A stretch of DNA of 64,000 nt, from positions 496,001 to 560,000 of the forward strand of contig JAOTYL010000002.1 of assembly GCA_029861865.1 (NCBI GenBank). Direction: 5' to 3'. Within the stretch, counting starts at the first letter, position 1. Each line of letters begins with the position of its first letter. A model generated the notes under the pieces. It was not told the DNA's origin, searched no databases, and was given only the letters and a program-made list of their open reading frames with translations. Made by a program: the position numbers and the translations under genes. The stretch is from Myxococcales bacterium (GTDB lineage Bacteria > Myxococcota_A > Polyangia > Polyangiales > Houyiibacteriaceae). This document shows, piece by piece, positions 34,106 through 43,059 of this stretch.

Positions 34106-36508
34106 ATGGCAGGCAAGCAAACGAAGAAGGGGCGAGCGAAGGGTCGCAAGCGCAAGAAGCGGCGGACCGCATCGATACTGCCAAGATTGATTGGCGCGGC
34201 GCTGATTGTGGGCGCGGTCGTAGTGATGGGGACTTATGCGTACTTCAGCCGCGATCTTCCTTCAGTGAGCGCGCTCCGCGACTATAAACCTCCGCAAACG
34301 ACTCGCGTCTACGATCGGCATCGAGAGGTGATCGGTGAGATTTTCACCGAGCGTCGAACGGTCATCCCTCTGTCAGAAGTTCCGCGGCACGTGGTCCTCT
34401 CGGTGCTCGCGGCAGAGGACGCCGATTTCTATGAGCACGAGGGGCTCGACTATGCCGGCATCCTACGCGCGGTGGCTCGCGATGTCATCAGCGGACGGGC
34501 GGCACAGGGGGGAAGCACGATCACCCAGCAGGTCGTCAAGCTGATGCTGCTCACCCCGGAACGCACTCTGTCTAGAAAGATTCGGGAGCTGATCTTGGCT
34601 AGGCGCCTCGAGAACGAGCTGTCAAAAGACGAGATCCTGCACATGTACTTGAACCACGTGAATTTTGGTCGTGGACGCTACGGGATCCAGGAAGCGGCTC
34701 AATACTACTTCGGCAAGAACGCAAGCAAGCTCACGTTGGCCGAGGCAACGATGCTGGCCGGCGTCCCGCAAGCGCCCGCACGCCTCTCGCCTCGGAATAA
34801 CCCCGAAGCCGCTGCGCGGAGGCAGCAGTACGTGCTCAGCCAGCTGGCCTCGAAACGAGAAGTGTACTGGCCCGACCTGAGCGAGGAGGCGATCGAGGCC
34901 GCACGCGAGGAGAAAGTAGAGACGATCCCCCTGCCGGAAGCCTCAGGCAGCGCGCCGGAGATCCTCGCGATTGCGAAACAGGCGCTTCGCACTGCCGCCG
35001 GGGACGAGGCGCTCGACGAAGGCGGTTACGCCGTCCACACGACGATCGACCTCGCATTGCAGAAGCACGCTCGCAGGGCGCTTCAACGCGGCTTGAGCGC
35101 GATAGACGAGCGCCAAGGGTATCAGGGCCCGTACCGTGCCAAGAACCGACGCGGTCGTCCGAAGGCGACGCCACCGACCGACAGGTTGCGGATGGGCCGG
35201 ACATATGTGGCGAAGGTGATCACGACCGACGACGACAAGGATCAACTGCGACTCGAGATCGCGGGTCACCCTGCCCTCCTGCCGATGCAGGACCTCAAAC
35301 GCTTCAATCGCAAAGGGCTGTCGGCGTCGAAGTTCGCCAAGCCAGGCGACATGCTGCCCGTTTCGATTACGCAACTCGGGGGTGAGGAAGACCCTGCGGT
35401 CGCCCGAGCTGAACGAGGGCCTGAAGGATCCATCGTAGTGATCGAACCTCGTTCGAGGGACGTGTTGGCGATGGTGGGCGGGTACGCGGCACGCAGCGGT
35501 TTCAACAGGGCGACCCAGGCGATTCGTCAGCCGGGGAGCGCGTTCAAGCCGATCGTGTACGCGAGGGCAATCCAGTCCCGGCGCTTCACTCCGGCCTCGC
35601 TGGTGATGGATGCCCCGGCGGTGTACGAAGAATGGAAACCCCGCAACTACGAGCAGTGGAACTATCAGGGAGCCGTTCGCCTCCGTGAAGCGCTCGCGAG
35701 GTCGATCAACATGGTGGCAATTCGGGTCATCGAAGACCTCGGAGTGCAAGATGTCGCTGAGTTCGCACGGCAGGATGGGATCACGACCAAGCTCGAAGCA
35801 GACATGGCGCTAGCGCTCGGGGCGAGCGGAGTAAGACCGATCGAGCTGACCAACGCATACGCAACCTTCGCCGCCGGGGGGCGCTGGGCCCCGACACGAA
35901 TCGTGAGCAAGATCGTCAGCCCGGATGGAGCCAGCGTTCCGCTACTACCGCTCGAGCCTGCAACGGACGTGATGACCCCCGACGAGGCGTATGTCATGAC
36001 GAGCATGCTTCGGAGCGTCGTAACCTCGGGCACTGGCACACCTGCGCTACGCCTCGCGCGGGCAGTCGGGGGCAAGACCGGAACGAGCAACGAGGCGCGT
36101 GATGCTTGGTTCATCGGCTATTCACCGTACGTTGTGGCGGGCGTATGGGTCGGCTTCGACGATTCGCGCTCTCTTGGAAAACGGGAGACTGGTACGCGCA
36201 GCGCCCTCCCGATCTGGATCGAGGTCATGGAGGTCGCCGATCAAAGCTCAAAGGAGACCGATTTTGCGATGCCAAGCGGTGTCATCGTCGTGCCGATCGA
36301 CCCAGCGTCCGGGTTGCTTGCTTATGAAGGGCAAGAAGACGCCCTCGACGAGGTCTTTCTCAGGGGAACCGCACCGGTCGACGTCGCGCGTCCGCCTGAC
36401 GTGGCCGATCCCAACATGTTCCTCATGGAGCAGTTCGACGAGGCAGAAGCATCGTCGGAGACGACGCGCCGCGAGGATCGTGTCCTCGGAGGTGTGGCTC
36501 CGCCATGA
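34106..36508 (+). CDS. Class A penicillin-binding protein (PBP1A family)
   Basis: 800 residues. Bifunctional peptidoglycan polymerase. The first 24 residues are very basic and cytosolic, TM 26-48, then the GT51 glycosyltransferase: AAEDADFYEHEG (catalytic Glu), GGSTITQQVVK, ILHMYLNHVNFGRGRYGIQ. The transpeptidase carries SxxK in QPGSAFKPIVY, SxN in ARSINMVAIRV, and KTG in VGGKTGTSNEARDAW. An insert between the two parts (LRMGRTYVAKVITTD ...) resembles the OB-like domain of PBP1A. The stop overlaps the following histidine kinase ATG by four bases, which hints at linked regulation of wall synthesis and signalling. Confidence 0.95.
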   Translation: MAGKQTKKGRAKGRKRKKRRTASILPRLIGAALIVGAVVVMGTYAYFSRDLPSVSALRDYKPPQTTRVYDRHREVIGEIFTERRTVIPLSEVPRHVVLSVLAAEDADFYEHEGLDYAGILRAVARDVISGRAAQGGSTITQQVVKLMLLTPERTLSRKIRELILARRLENELSKDEILHMYLNHVNFGRGRYGIQEAAQYYFGKNASKLTLAEATMLAGVPQAPARLSPRNNPEAAARRQQYVLSQLASKREVYWPDLSEEAIEAAREEKVETIPLPEASGSAPEILAIAKQALRTAAGDEALDEGGYAVHTTIDLALQKHARRALQRGLSAIDERQGYQGPYRAKNRRGRPKATPPTDRLRMGRTYVAKVITTDDDKDQLRLEIAGHPALLPMQDLKRFNRKGLSASKFAKPGDMLPVSITQLGGEEDPAVARAERGPEGSIVVIEPRSRDVLAMVGGYAARSGFNRATQAIRQPGSAFKPIVYARAIQSRRFTPASLVMDAPAVYEEWKPRNYEQWNYQGAVRLREALARSINMVAIRVIEDLGVQDVAEFARQDGITTKLEADMALALGASGVRPIELTNAYATFAAGGRWAPTRIVSKIVSPDGASVPLLPLEPATDVMTPDEAYVMTSMLRSVVTSGTGTPALRLARAVGGKTGTSNEARDAWFIGYSPYVVAGVWVGFDDSRSLGKRETGTRSALPIWIEVMEVADQSSKETDFAMPSGVIVVPIDPASGLLAYEGQEDALDEVFLRGTAPVDVARPPDVADPNMFLMEQFDEAEASSETTRREDRVLGGVAPP

Positions 36509-38097
36509 CCTCGTTGAGCACGCGCGTGGTCGTGCTCTTTGCCCTCGTCGCGATATTTCCGATCGCGTTGACGGTCGTCGTGTGGTTCGCGATGGCGACT
36601 TGGGGCGGGGGCGAGACCAACCGCGAAGCCGAGCTGGCGGGGCGGTATCTCCAGGAGCTCGACGAGCAGCGCAAGGTCGCTGTGACGGCGCTGTGCCGAG
36701 ACGACCTAGTGGTCGATCGCCTGTTGACGAGTCGTAGCGAGGATACGCCCTCGGAGCTCGACTACGATCGATTGTTCCGTGGCGCGATGCGGGGCGCGGG
36801 CCTTCAGGCGTTGTGGATTCTAGACTCGAGATCGGGTGAGGTGATCGCCGCAGGACACGAGAACCAGATCATCGGACGTGACGGGTCTGCCCTGATTCGT
36901 CAAGGCCGGCTGGCGGGGGAGCGGGCCTTCGTCATCACACTCGGTGAGCAAGAACATCAAAAGTTCGTGGGGCGCGCATGTACGATCGAGCGAGGCGGCG
37001 CTGGCGTGACGGTCGTGGGCGCCCACCGCTTCACCGACCTTCGCGCTCTAGATCCGGACCGCATCCTCGTCGTCGACCAAGTGTCCCACCGAGACCTCCC
37101 AATTGCCGAGCTCGTAGACTCCGAGGGTGCTGCCAAGGGGGTGGTGGTTTGGCGTTCCGGGATCGATCAAGCCGCGCCACCGCTTCTTCTGTGGATGGGG
37201 TGCGTTGCCCTCCTGGCCCTCGGGCTTGCGCTCCTGTTCGGCGGCTACCTCAATCGCTGGCTGCAGTCGTCGGTCGACGAGCTCACTGAGGCGGCCACCC
37301 GGATCGGCGCTGGCGACTTCGCTACCACACTGCGCGAAGGGCAACCCGGAGCCTTTCACGCGACCGCTACCGCTTTCAACCGCATGACGCGCGACCTACG
37401 AAACGCCCAAGAACAGCTTCGCCAGACCGAACGGGTTGCCGCCTGGCAGGATATCGCGAAACGCCTGGCGCACGAGCTCAAGAATCCACTATCGCCGATT
37501 CGCCTCTCCATCGAGACACTTCGTAAGGCTCACGCCCGCTCGAAAGACGACTTTGACGTGTTGTTCGACGAATCGACCAAGACCATCCTTCAAGAGGTCG
37601 AGCGTCTTCGGCAGATCGTCGACGAGTTTAGTCGGTTCGCCAGGCTTCCCCCTCCAACGCTGCGCGAAACCGACCTTCGAGAGATCGTGCCCCAGGCCGT
37701 GTCGCTCTACGCATCGGGGGAGGTCGCGGTGAGCGCAGAGCTTCCGGGACACCCCATCCGGGCACAGGTCGATGCTGACCAGATCACGCAGGTTCTACAC
37801 AACCTGTTGCAAAACGCCAATGATGCCGCTCTCAACGCGCATCCGAGTGGCGGCGGTCGTGTGCGTGTCAACTTGGAGGAAGGGCTTCACGAAGTCCGCA
37901 TTCGAGTCGAGGATAACGGCGGGGGGATTCTGGACGACCAAGTCGATCTGATTTTTGAACCTTACTTCACCGACAAGAAGAGAGGCACAGGGCTTGGGCT
38001 CGCCATCACGAGCCGAATCGTGACCGAGCACGGGGGGAGGATCGACGTCGAGTCGAGACCTGGAAAAACCACCTTCACAGTCATTATCCCGCGGTGA
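36505..38097 (+). CDS. NtrY-like sensor histidine kinase
   Basis: 530 residues. TM1 at residues 9-31 and TM2 at about 223-247 flank a 190-residue periplasmic sensor domain without a recognised fold. HAMP follows, then HisKA (DIAKRLAHELKNPLSPIRLS, phospho-His in AHELKNP) and HATPase (N box LLQNANDAAL, DNGGGI, GTGLGLAI). The core matches NtrY-like kinases. No response regulator is adjacent in the same direction, so its partner is unknown. Overlap with the PBP1A gene suggests a cell-wall signal. Confidence 0.92.
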   Translation: MTSLSTRVVVLFALVAIFPIALTVVVWFAMATWGGGETNREAELAGRYLQELDEQRKVAVTALCRDDLVVDRLLTSRSEDTPSELDYDRLFRGAMRGAGLQALWILDSRSGEVIAAGHENQIIGRDGSALIRQGRLAGERAFVITLGEQEHQKFVGRACTIERGGAGVTVVGAHRFTDLRALDPDRILVVDQVSHRDLPIAELVDSEGAAKGVVVWRSGIDQAAPPLLLWMGCVALLALGLALLFGGYLNRWLQSSVDELTEAATRIGAGDFATTLREGQPGAFHATATAFNRMTRDLRNAQEQLRQTERVAAWQDIAKRLAHELKNPLSPIRLSIETLRKAHARSKDDFDVLFDESTKTILQEVERLRQIVDEFSRFARLPPPTLRETDLREIVPQAVSLYASGEVAVSAELPGHPIRAQVDADQITQVLHNLLQNANDAALNAHPSGGGRVRVNLEEGLHEVRIRVEDNGGGILDDQVDLIFEPYFTDKKRGTGLGLAITSRIVTEHGGRIDVESRPGKTTFTVIIPR

Positions 38098-38191
38098 ACG
38101 GGGTCGCGCGAAAATCTTGAACAAATGACGCGCATTCTGATACCCACGTTTCCAGGATGTCACGGCAGCCGAGGACGGAGGAGTTCGAGCG

Positions 38192-38602
38192 ATGAAGAAA
38201 CGACAGTTTCTATGCGCAATCGTGTTTGGCTCGATGTTGGCGATCACGGGTTGCGGGGACGATAATAGTGGTGGTTCAGGTGGCTCTGCGGGCTCAGGTG
38301 GCTCCGCGGGCTCAGGTGGCTCCGCGGGCTCAGGTGGCTCCGCGGGAGCGGGCGGTTCGGGTGGAGGCATGGCGACAGGTTCGTGCCAGACTATCTGCGA
38401 TAGCGTCTGCCAATTGTTTGTGCGTGTCGACCCCGATAGCCCCACGTGCCTCTCGGACTGTATGACAGAAGACTTGGACGGCTGTGTCCCCGAGACGACA
38501 GCGTTAGTGGAATGCGCCGAGCAAGCTCAAGGCGGCGACTGCGATATTGACCCAACGGATTCGTGCCAGGCTGAGCTTGATGCCTGGGGTGCCTGTCCCT
38601 GA
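38192..38602 (+). CDS. Lipoprotein with GSGGSA tandem repeats and Cys-rich tail
   Basis: 136 residues. The lipobox is AITGC after a 20-residue signal. A linker of four to five GGSAGS repeats follows, encoded by 18-base DNA repeats, then a Cys-rich domain with nine or so cysteines (TICDSVCQLF, TCLSDCMTEDLDGC, ECAEQ). This layout is a common myxobacterial surface lipoprotein. Strong Shine-Dalgarno GGAGGAG eight bases before the ATG. Converges on the response regulator gene with a hairpin between. Confidence 0.85.
   Translation: MKKRQFLCAIVFGSMLAITGCGDDNSGGSGGSAGSGGSAGSGGSAGSGGSAGAGGSGGGMATGSCQTICDSVCQLFVRVDPDSPTCLSDCMTEDLDGCVPETTALVECAEQAQGGDCDIDPTDSCQAELDAWGACP
38273..38344 (+). repeat. Four 18-base tandem repeats within the lipoprotein gene
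   Basis: Four 18-base units; units 2-4 are identical (GGCTCAGGTGGCTCCGCG) and the first differs at two bases. They encode the Gly/Ser/Ala linker, so copy-number change would alter linker length in steps of six residues. Confidence 0.93.
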
Positions 38603-38630
38603 CGAACGGCCGAGACGGGTTCGATATTAA

Positions 38631-38658
38631 CCCCTTGTAAAAGGGGACTGTCCCCTTT
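38631..38658. terminator. Bidirectional terminator with three competing arms
   Basis: CCCCTT (38631-38636), AAGGGG (38641-38646) and TCCCCTTT (38651-38658) can pair in two exclusive ways: first with second (loop GTAA) or AAAGGGGA with TCCCCTTT (loop CTG). The second hairpin overlaps the stop codon of the response regulator gene. It sits between two convergent genes. Confidence 0.55.
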
Positions 38659-39982
38659 ACTCGATTCCGTAGGATCTTAGTTTGCGTTGGAGGGTTCGGC
38701 GATCGATTCCGAGGGCCGATGCTGCGCGGGTGATGTTTCCGTCCATCTCCTGCAGCACTCGCTCGATGTGCTCGCGCTCCATCTCGGCGAGATTAGTTTG
38801 ACTGGCGGAGCCCGTGGTCGGGGTGGACTCGCGGGCGCTTCCAAACACGCTAGCGGCGATCATCCGGCGGACCAGGTCTGCGCCGAGCTTGTTGGAGATC
38901 GAAAAGAGAGCCGCCCGCCGGAGCACATTCAAGAGCTCGCGCACGTTGCCAGGCCAGTCGTAGTCTCGCAGCGCGCCAAGGGCCTCGGGCTCGAGCGCAA
39001 TCTCCCCTTTACCCAAGCGTTGGAGCAAATGCCCGGCGAGAGGCTCGACGTCTTCGGGCCGCTCACGAAGCGGACGCACCAGCACGGGAAAGACCTGGAG
39101 TCGGAAATAGAGGTCTTCGCGAAACCGACCAGCCCGGGTCTCGGCCCAGAGGTCGCGGTTGGTTGCCGCCACGATTCGAACGTCGACCTCGACCTCACCC
39201 GATTCACCGACGGGACGAATCATCTTCGTTTCGATCGCCCGGAGCAGCTTGGCCTGGCTCTCGAGAGGAAGCTCGGCAAGCTCATCGATGAACAGTGTTC
39301 CGCTGTCGGCCTCGCGGAACAGTCCCGATCGGTCGCTGTGCGCACCGGTGAAGGCGCCACGCTTGTGACCGAAGAGCTCGCTTTCGAAGAGCTCGCGCGG
39401 CACACAAGCGGCGTTCATCGCGACGAAGGGACCCTCGCTTCGACCGCTCTGGGCATGAATCTGCCTAGCTACGACTTCCTTACCCGTCCCGGTCTCACCA
39501 AACACCAGGACCGTTTCGTTGGTCGGCGCTACGGTCCTGACGAACTGGCGAACCTCCTCCATCATCGCGCTCACACCGATCAGGGGAGCCGGCTCGCCCG
39601 CGTCCCCAGCCGAGGCGGCTCCGCGTTCCAAGAGCGCCTGACGCAGCAGTGGCTGCAGCATGTCGGCGTCGACCGGTTTCTCGAGAAATGAAAAGGCACC
39701 GAGCTGCATGGCCTCGACCGCCGCTTTCACCGTTCCGTGCCCAGTAAGAACGATGACGTTGGTCTGAATCGACCCACAGCGTCGAAGAACCTCAAGGCCA
39801 CCGATCCCCTTCATTTTGAGGTCGAGCAAGGCGACGTCCGGGGGAGAGCTGTTGCATAGAACCTCGACCGCCTCTTCACCGCTACTGGCCTCGGAAACCG
39901 AATAGCCTCCGCGGCGCAGCGCCTTGGCCATCGCGAAGCGAAAAGCTGTATCGTCGTCGATGATGAGGACGCTGCCGTTCAT
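38657..39982 (-). CDS. NtrC-family sigma-54-dependent response regulator
   Basis: 441 residues. Receiver domain 1-120 (DDDTAFRF, phospho-Asp in DVALLDLKMK, TGHGTVKAAV). AAA+ domain with Walker A GETGTGKEVV, the sigma-54 contact loop GAFTGA, Walker B GTLFIDELAEL and the R-finger region. A C-terminal Fis-type helix-turn-helix (NITRAASALGIDRRTLQRKL). All parts for sigma-54 activation are intact. Its start overlaps the stop of the kinase upstream by four bases, so the pair is a two-component system. Confidence 0.96.
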   Translation of the reverse strand: MNGSVLIIDDDTAFRFAMAKALRRGGYSVSEASSGEEAVEVLCNSSPPDVALLDLKMKGIGGLEVLRRCGSIQTNVIVLTGHGTVKAAVEAMQLGAFSFLEKPVDADMLQPLLRQALLERGAASAGDAGEPAPLIGVSAMMEEVRQFVRTVAPTNETVLVFGETGTGKEVVARQIHAQSGRSEGPFVAMNAACVPRELFESELFGHKRGAFTGAHSDRSGLFREADSGTLFIDELAELPLESQAKLLRAIETKMIRPVGESGEVEVDVRIVAATNRDLWAETRAGRFREDLYFRLQVFPVLVRPLRERPEDVEPLAGHLLQRLGKGEIALEPEALGALRDYDWPGNVRELLNVLRRAALFSISNKLGADLVRRMIAASVFGSARESTPTTGSASQTNLAEMEREHIERVLQEMDGNITRAASALGIDRRTLQRKLRSYGIE

Positions 39983-41712
39983 GACAAAGTCGCACCGTGA
40001 GCCAGTCCCGGTTCCTTTGCAAGCATGTCGGCCCCGGCCGCAAGCCGGATGCAGGCACGAGCTCCGCCACGTGGGCGGTTCTCGATCGTCAACTCGCCGC
40101 CCATCGTTTGGACGAGCATGTATGAAGCGTACAGACCGAGGCCGGTCCCTTCGCCGGGGGGCTTCGTGGTCGCAAACGGTTCGAAGACCCGTCCTGCGAT
40201 ATCGGGCTGCAGGCCAGAGCCCTCGTCCTCCACGGTGAGCTCAACCATCTCACCGTCTCGCGCGGCCGAGACCCAGACGGATTTTCGCCCCGTTTCCCGA
40301 TTCGCGTCGAGGGCGTTTTGAAAAAGGTTGACCAAGACCTGCAGAAGTCGGTCCCGGTCTGCCGAAACGCTATGCTGTGCCACACTGGCGTCGACCACGA
40401 GCTCTGGACCATCCCGAACGCCGGCAAACACCAGTGCCCTAGCCCTTTCGACAATCGGGCGTAGATGTGCCGCCGTATCGAGCTGGAGGCGAGGCAAAGT
40501 CCCTCCCGTGAGGAGCGCTTGCGTAATGCGTCCAAGCCGACCGGTCTCGTCGCGGATCAACGCAGCAGATTCCGCGAGGTCCGACTGCAATGTTTCGTCC
40601 GCTCCAAGAGACCGAATCGCTTCGCGCATGTCCGCAGCGAGAGTACGAATTGTCGCAAGCGGCGTATTCAGCTCGTGTGCGACGCCCTGAGCAACGCGGC
40701 CTAAGCTCGCCAAACGCTCTGCTTGCATCAAACGTCGCTCCGCGTGCAGCATCTGGGTTCGGTCGACGTAGAGGTTCATGATGCGGGGCGGTCCTTCATC
40801 GCGAGACGCCAACGGGAACGAGAGCATCTCGTAGGTTCGGTCGCCTGCAGAAAAGCGGCATCGGCCTGGTGTATCTTCGTCACGAGCTCGCCAAACGGGA
40901 CACGGTCCCGCAGGATCGGTTTGGCATGCGCGCGTCTGGCTTGGACACTCCCACGTCCCATCGTGGTTGGGCGTGGGAGCCAGCTTTTCAGCCAAACGAT
41001 TTCGCCACTCGATCCGGCCTTCGGCGTCGACGACCTCGAGACCTGCCTCGATCTCGTCCAGCGTATTGGAGATCACTTGGTATTCGAGCTCGGCCTGGTC
41101 GCGCGCGCCCTCGAGGGCATGCTCGCGATCGCGCAATTCGCGAACTGCATGAAGCACCACGTAGGCCACTGCCCCCATGGTGATCATGAACGCGGTCACA
41201 TCGGCGATCGTGTCCCAGGGCGGAATCGGATCCCACAACCCGATTTTGAGCGCAGGAATCCACTCGGTGAGCGCCAGGAAACCCGTCCCAGCGAAAGCAG
41301 CTCCCGTGGCCACGAACGTCGCCCGGGGACCACCGAGGATTCCGATCAGCGCGAGATGAAAGACGTAAAAACCGAGGAACGGTGACGAGATGCCGCCTGC
41401 TGCCCACAGGACGATGGTCAACATCACCAGGTCGACCAACGCCTGCGACACGGCCGCGCGTCGACCCCCCCGAGACTGTAGAGGCGAGCGAGTGAGCGAA
41501 TAGTTGTACGCACTACCTCCGATGGCCACCAACAACAACACAGACCAGGCAACGCCTGGAAAGAACCCCGCAACGGCGAAACCGGTCGCAACGAGGACCC
41601 CGGCCATCGCAACCCAGCGCAGCGAGATCAACCAACGAATCCGGTCGGCGCTGAAGTCGTCGCGCGTGCGCTGCTCCGCAAACACGGGAGGGCGTGTCTG
41701 ATTCTGGCTCAT
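39979..41712 (-). CDS. RegB-like membrane histidine kinase with Cys-rich PAS region
   Basis: 577 residues. About six transmembrane helices (residues 27-190) contain AGGISSPF (105-112), which resembles the quinone-sensing GGxxNPF box of RegB/PrrB. A PAS-like domain (residues 205-320) carries four cysteines within 30 residues (256, 263, 271, 285). HisKA motif VAQGVAHELNTPLATI (His346) is very close to RegB. HATPase: LFQNALDAN, DEGSGL, GTGLGLYAS. It is encoded with the sigma-54 regulator downstream and starts back to back with a membrane protein gene. Confidence 0.92.
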   Translation of the reverse strand: MSQNQTRPPVFAEQRTRDDFSADRIRWLISLRWVAMAGVLVATGFAVAGFFPGVAWSVLLLVAIGGSAYNYSLTRSPLQSRGGRRAAVSQALVDLVMLTIVLWAAGGISSPFLGFYVFHLALIGILGGPRATFVATGAAFAGTGFLALTEWIPALKIGLWDPIPPWDTIADVTAFMITMGAVAYVVLHAVRELRDREHALEGARDQAELEYQVISNTLDEIEAGLEVVDAEGRIEWRNRLAEKLAPTPNHDGTWECPSQTRACQTDPAGPCPVWRARDEDTPGRCRFSAGDRTYEMLSFPLASRDEGPPRIMNLYVDRTQMLHAERRLMQAERLASLGRVAQGVAHELNTPLATIRTLAADMREAIRSLGADETLQSDLAESAALIRDETGRLGRITQALLTGGTLPRLQLDTAAHLRPIVERARALVFAGVRDGPELVVDASVAQHSVSADRDRLLQVLVNLFQNALDANRETGRKSVWVSAARDGEMVELTVEDEGSGLQPDIAGRVFEPFATTKPPGEGTGLGLYASYMLVQTMGGELTIENRPRGGARACIRLAAGADMLAKEPGLAHGATLS

Positions 41713-41772
41713 ATGCTCTTCTTTTGGGGTCGATCGGCCCCACGCGCCAGGTTACAACAACTGGAGCAAGCG

Positions 41773-42303
41773 ATGGCAAGCGAATCAAGCGATAGACGGG
41801 TGATGATTGCCGTTCTGCTGACCTCGACCTTGCTGACGATGCTCGGCATCGCGGGCGTCTTGCTGGGCACCTATGACCTGCAGTCCAGTCCTCTCCCCGA
41901 GGACCTGCAAGACCTGGCTCCGCTGAAGCTGCAATTTCTAGAGGCGCAGGCCACAAACCCCTACCGACGGCCGATGGCCGCTGCCAACATCGTCGTGTCG
42001 GCGCTGGTTCTGATCGGAAGCTTCATGTTGAGTTGGCGCCGCAAACTGGCTCAATGGTGGATCAGGCAGGCTGTTACCGCCAAGCTCATCTGGATCGTCG
42101 CGTACACCGCAACTATGGTCCACCACCTCAAGCTCGTGTTCCCGTCGCTGCCAGCGCCAAGCCCGAGCGGAGCCACCCTGAACGAGTTGATTTCCAACGT
42201 GGTGTTAGGAAGCATCATAAGCGCGGCTCTCCACGTGGCAGCTGCCTGGCGTGTATCACGACCCGACATTAGGGCGTTCATCAAAGAATCGAGCAAGTCG
42301 TAG
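41773..42303 (+). CDS. Integral membrane protein, unknown
   Basis: 176 residues with four hydrophobic helices (MIAVLLTSTLLTMLGIAGVL, NIVVSALVLIGSFML, LIWIVAYTATMVHHL, VLGSIISAALHVAAAW). No family recognised. The upstream frame begins at 41713, directly abutting the divergent kinase's ATG, but GGAG six bases before the ATG at 41773 favours the shorter protein. A link to the kinase is possible but rests on position only. Confidence 0.7.
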   Translation: MASESSDRRVMIAVLLTSTLLTMLGIAGVLLGTYDLQSSPLPEDLQDLAPLKLQFLEAQATNPYRRPMAAANIVVSALVLIGSFMLSWRRKLAQWWIRQAVTAKLIWIVAYTATMVHHLKLVFPSLPAPSPSGATLNELISNVVLGSIISAALHVAAAWRVSRPDIRAFIKESSKS

Positions 42304-42320
42304 TGTCAAGGTGTGGTGGG

Positions 42321-43058
42321 TCAGAACTCCACACGACGCATGATCGCACGCGGCATCGCTCGAATGATCGCCATGATGTACCGCCACGGTGCCGGCGCAT
42401 AGACGACTGGTGCTCCGCGATCAATGGCCGACAGCACCCGCACGGCGACGGCGTCTGGTTCCCCAGCGAACGGGGGCGGCGATAGCCCGGCCGTCATGCT
42501 GGTATTCACGAAACCCGGCTTGACCGTGATCACACGAAGCCCATCGGCGCGATGTTTGTGATCGAGGCCCTCGAGGTAACGGGTGAGCCCGGCCTTGGCG
42601 GCGCCGTAGATGATGACCGGCTTGCGACCGCGCTCGCCAGCGACGGAGCTGAACACGCACAAGGTTCCGCCGCCCTCGTCTAGCAGAACCTTCTTGGCGG
42701 CCTCGCAGAACATGACCGTATTCGAGAAATTGATGCGTATCAATCGCTCCGCCAAAGCCAGATCGCCTTCGAGCTCCTCTTGCGTCCCAAAGATTCCAGC
42801 CGAGACCACCACGGCATCCAATCCCCCCAAGACTTCGTGGGCCGAAGCGATGGCAGAAGCAAAGGTCTCGGTCTGCTCGAGGTCACACGAGAAGCACCGA
42901 ACCGGCCCCGCGGCGCCTCGTACGACGAGGTCTGCCGCACTACGCTCGAGATCGGCTTCGTTTCGACCGAGCAAGGAGATCATGTCGCCGCGCTCTGCGC
43001 TCAGTCGAGCCAACGCGCGCCCCATTCCTCTGGTCGCCCCCAAGAACGCAACTTTCAT
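42321..43058 (-). CDS. Short-chain dehydrogenase, DprE2-like
   Basis: 245 residues. NAD(P)-binding glycine motif GATRGMGRALA at the N-terminus, NxxG region VVSAGIFG, catalytic Ser in CVFSSVAG and YxxxK in YGAAKAG. It lies directly downstream of the DprE1-like oxidase (one base between), and together such pairs epimerise decaprenylphosphoryl-ribose to arabinose in actinobacteria. The pairing and gene order support a DprE2 role, although many SDRs look alike. Start chosen at ATG 43058 (MKVAFLGATRG). Confidence 0.8.
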   Translation of the reverse strand: MKVAFLGATRGMGRALARLSAERGDMISLLGRNEADLERSAADLVVRGAAGPVRCFSCDLEQTETFASAIASAHEVLGGLDAVVVSAGIFGTQEELEGDLALAERLIRINFSNTVMFCEAAKKVLLDEGGGTLCVFSSVAGERGRKPVIIYGAAKAGLTRYLEGLDHKHRADGLRVITVKPGFVNTSMTAGLSPPPFAGEPDAVAVRVLSAIDRGAPVVYAPAPWRYIMAIIRAMPRAIMRRVEF

Positions 43059-43059
43059 G

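Noticed and set aside
41713-41772. Start of the membrane protein at 41713
   Set aside because: It would abut the divergent kinase ATG with no room for a ribosome-binding site; ATG 41773 has GGAG upstream.
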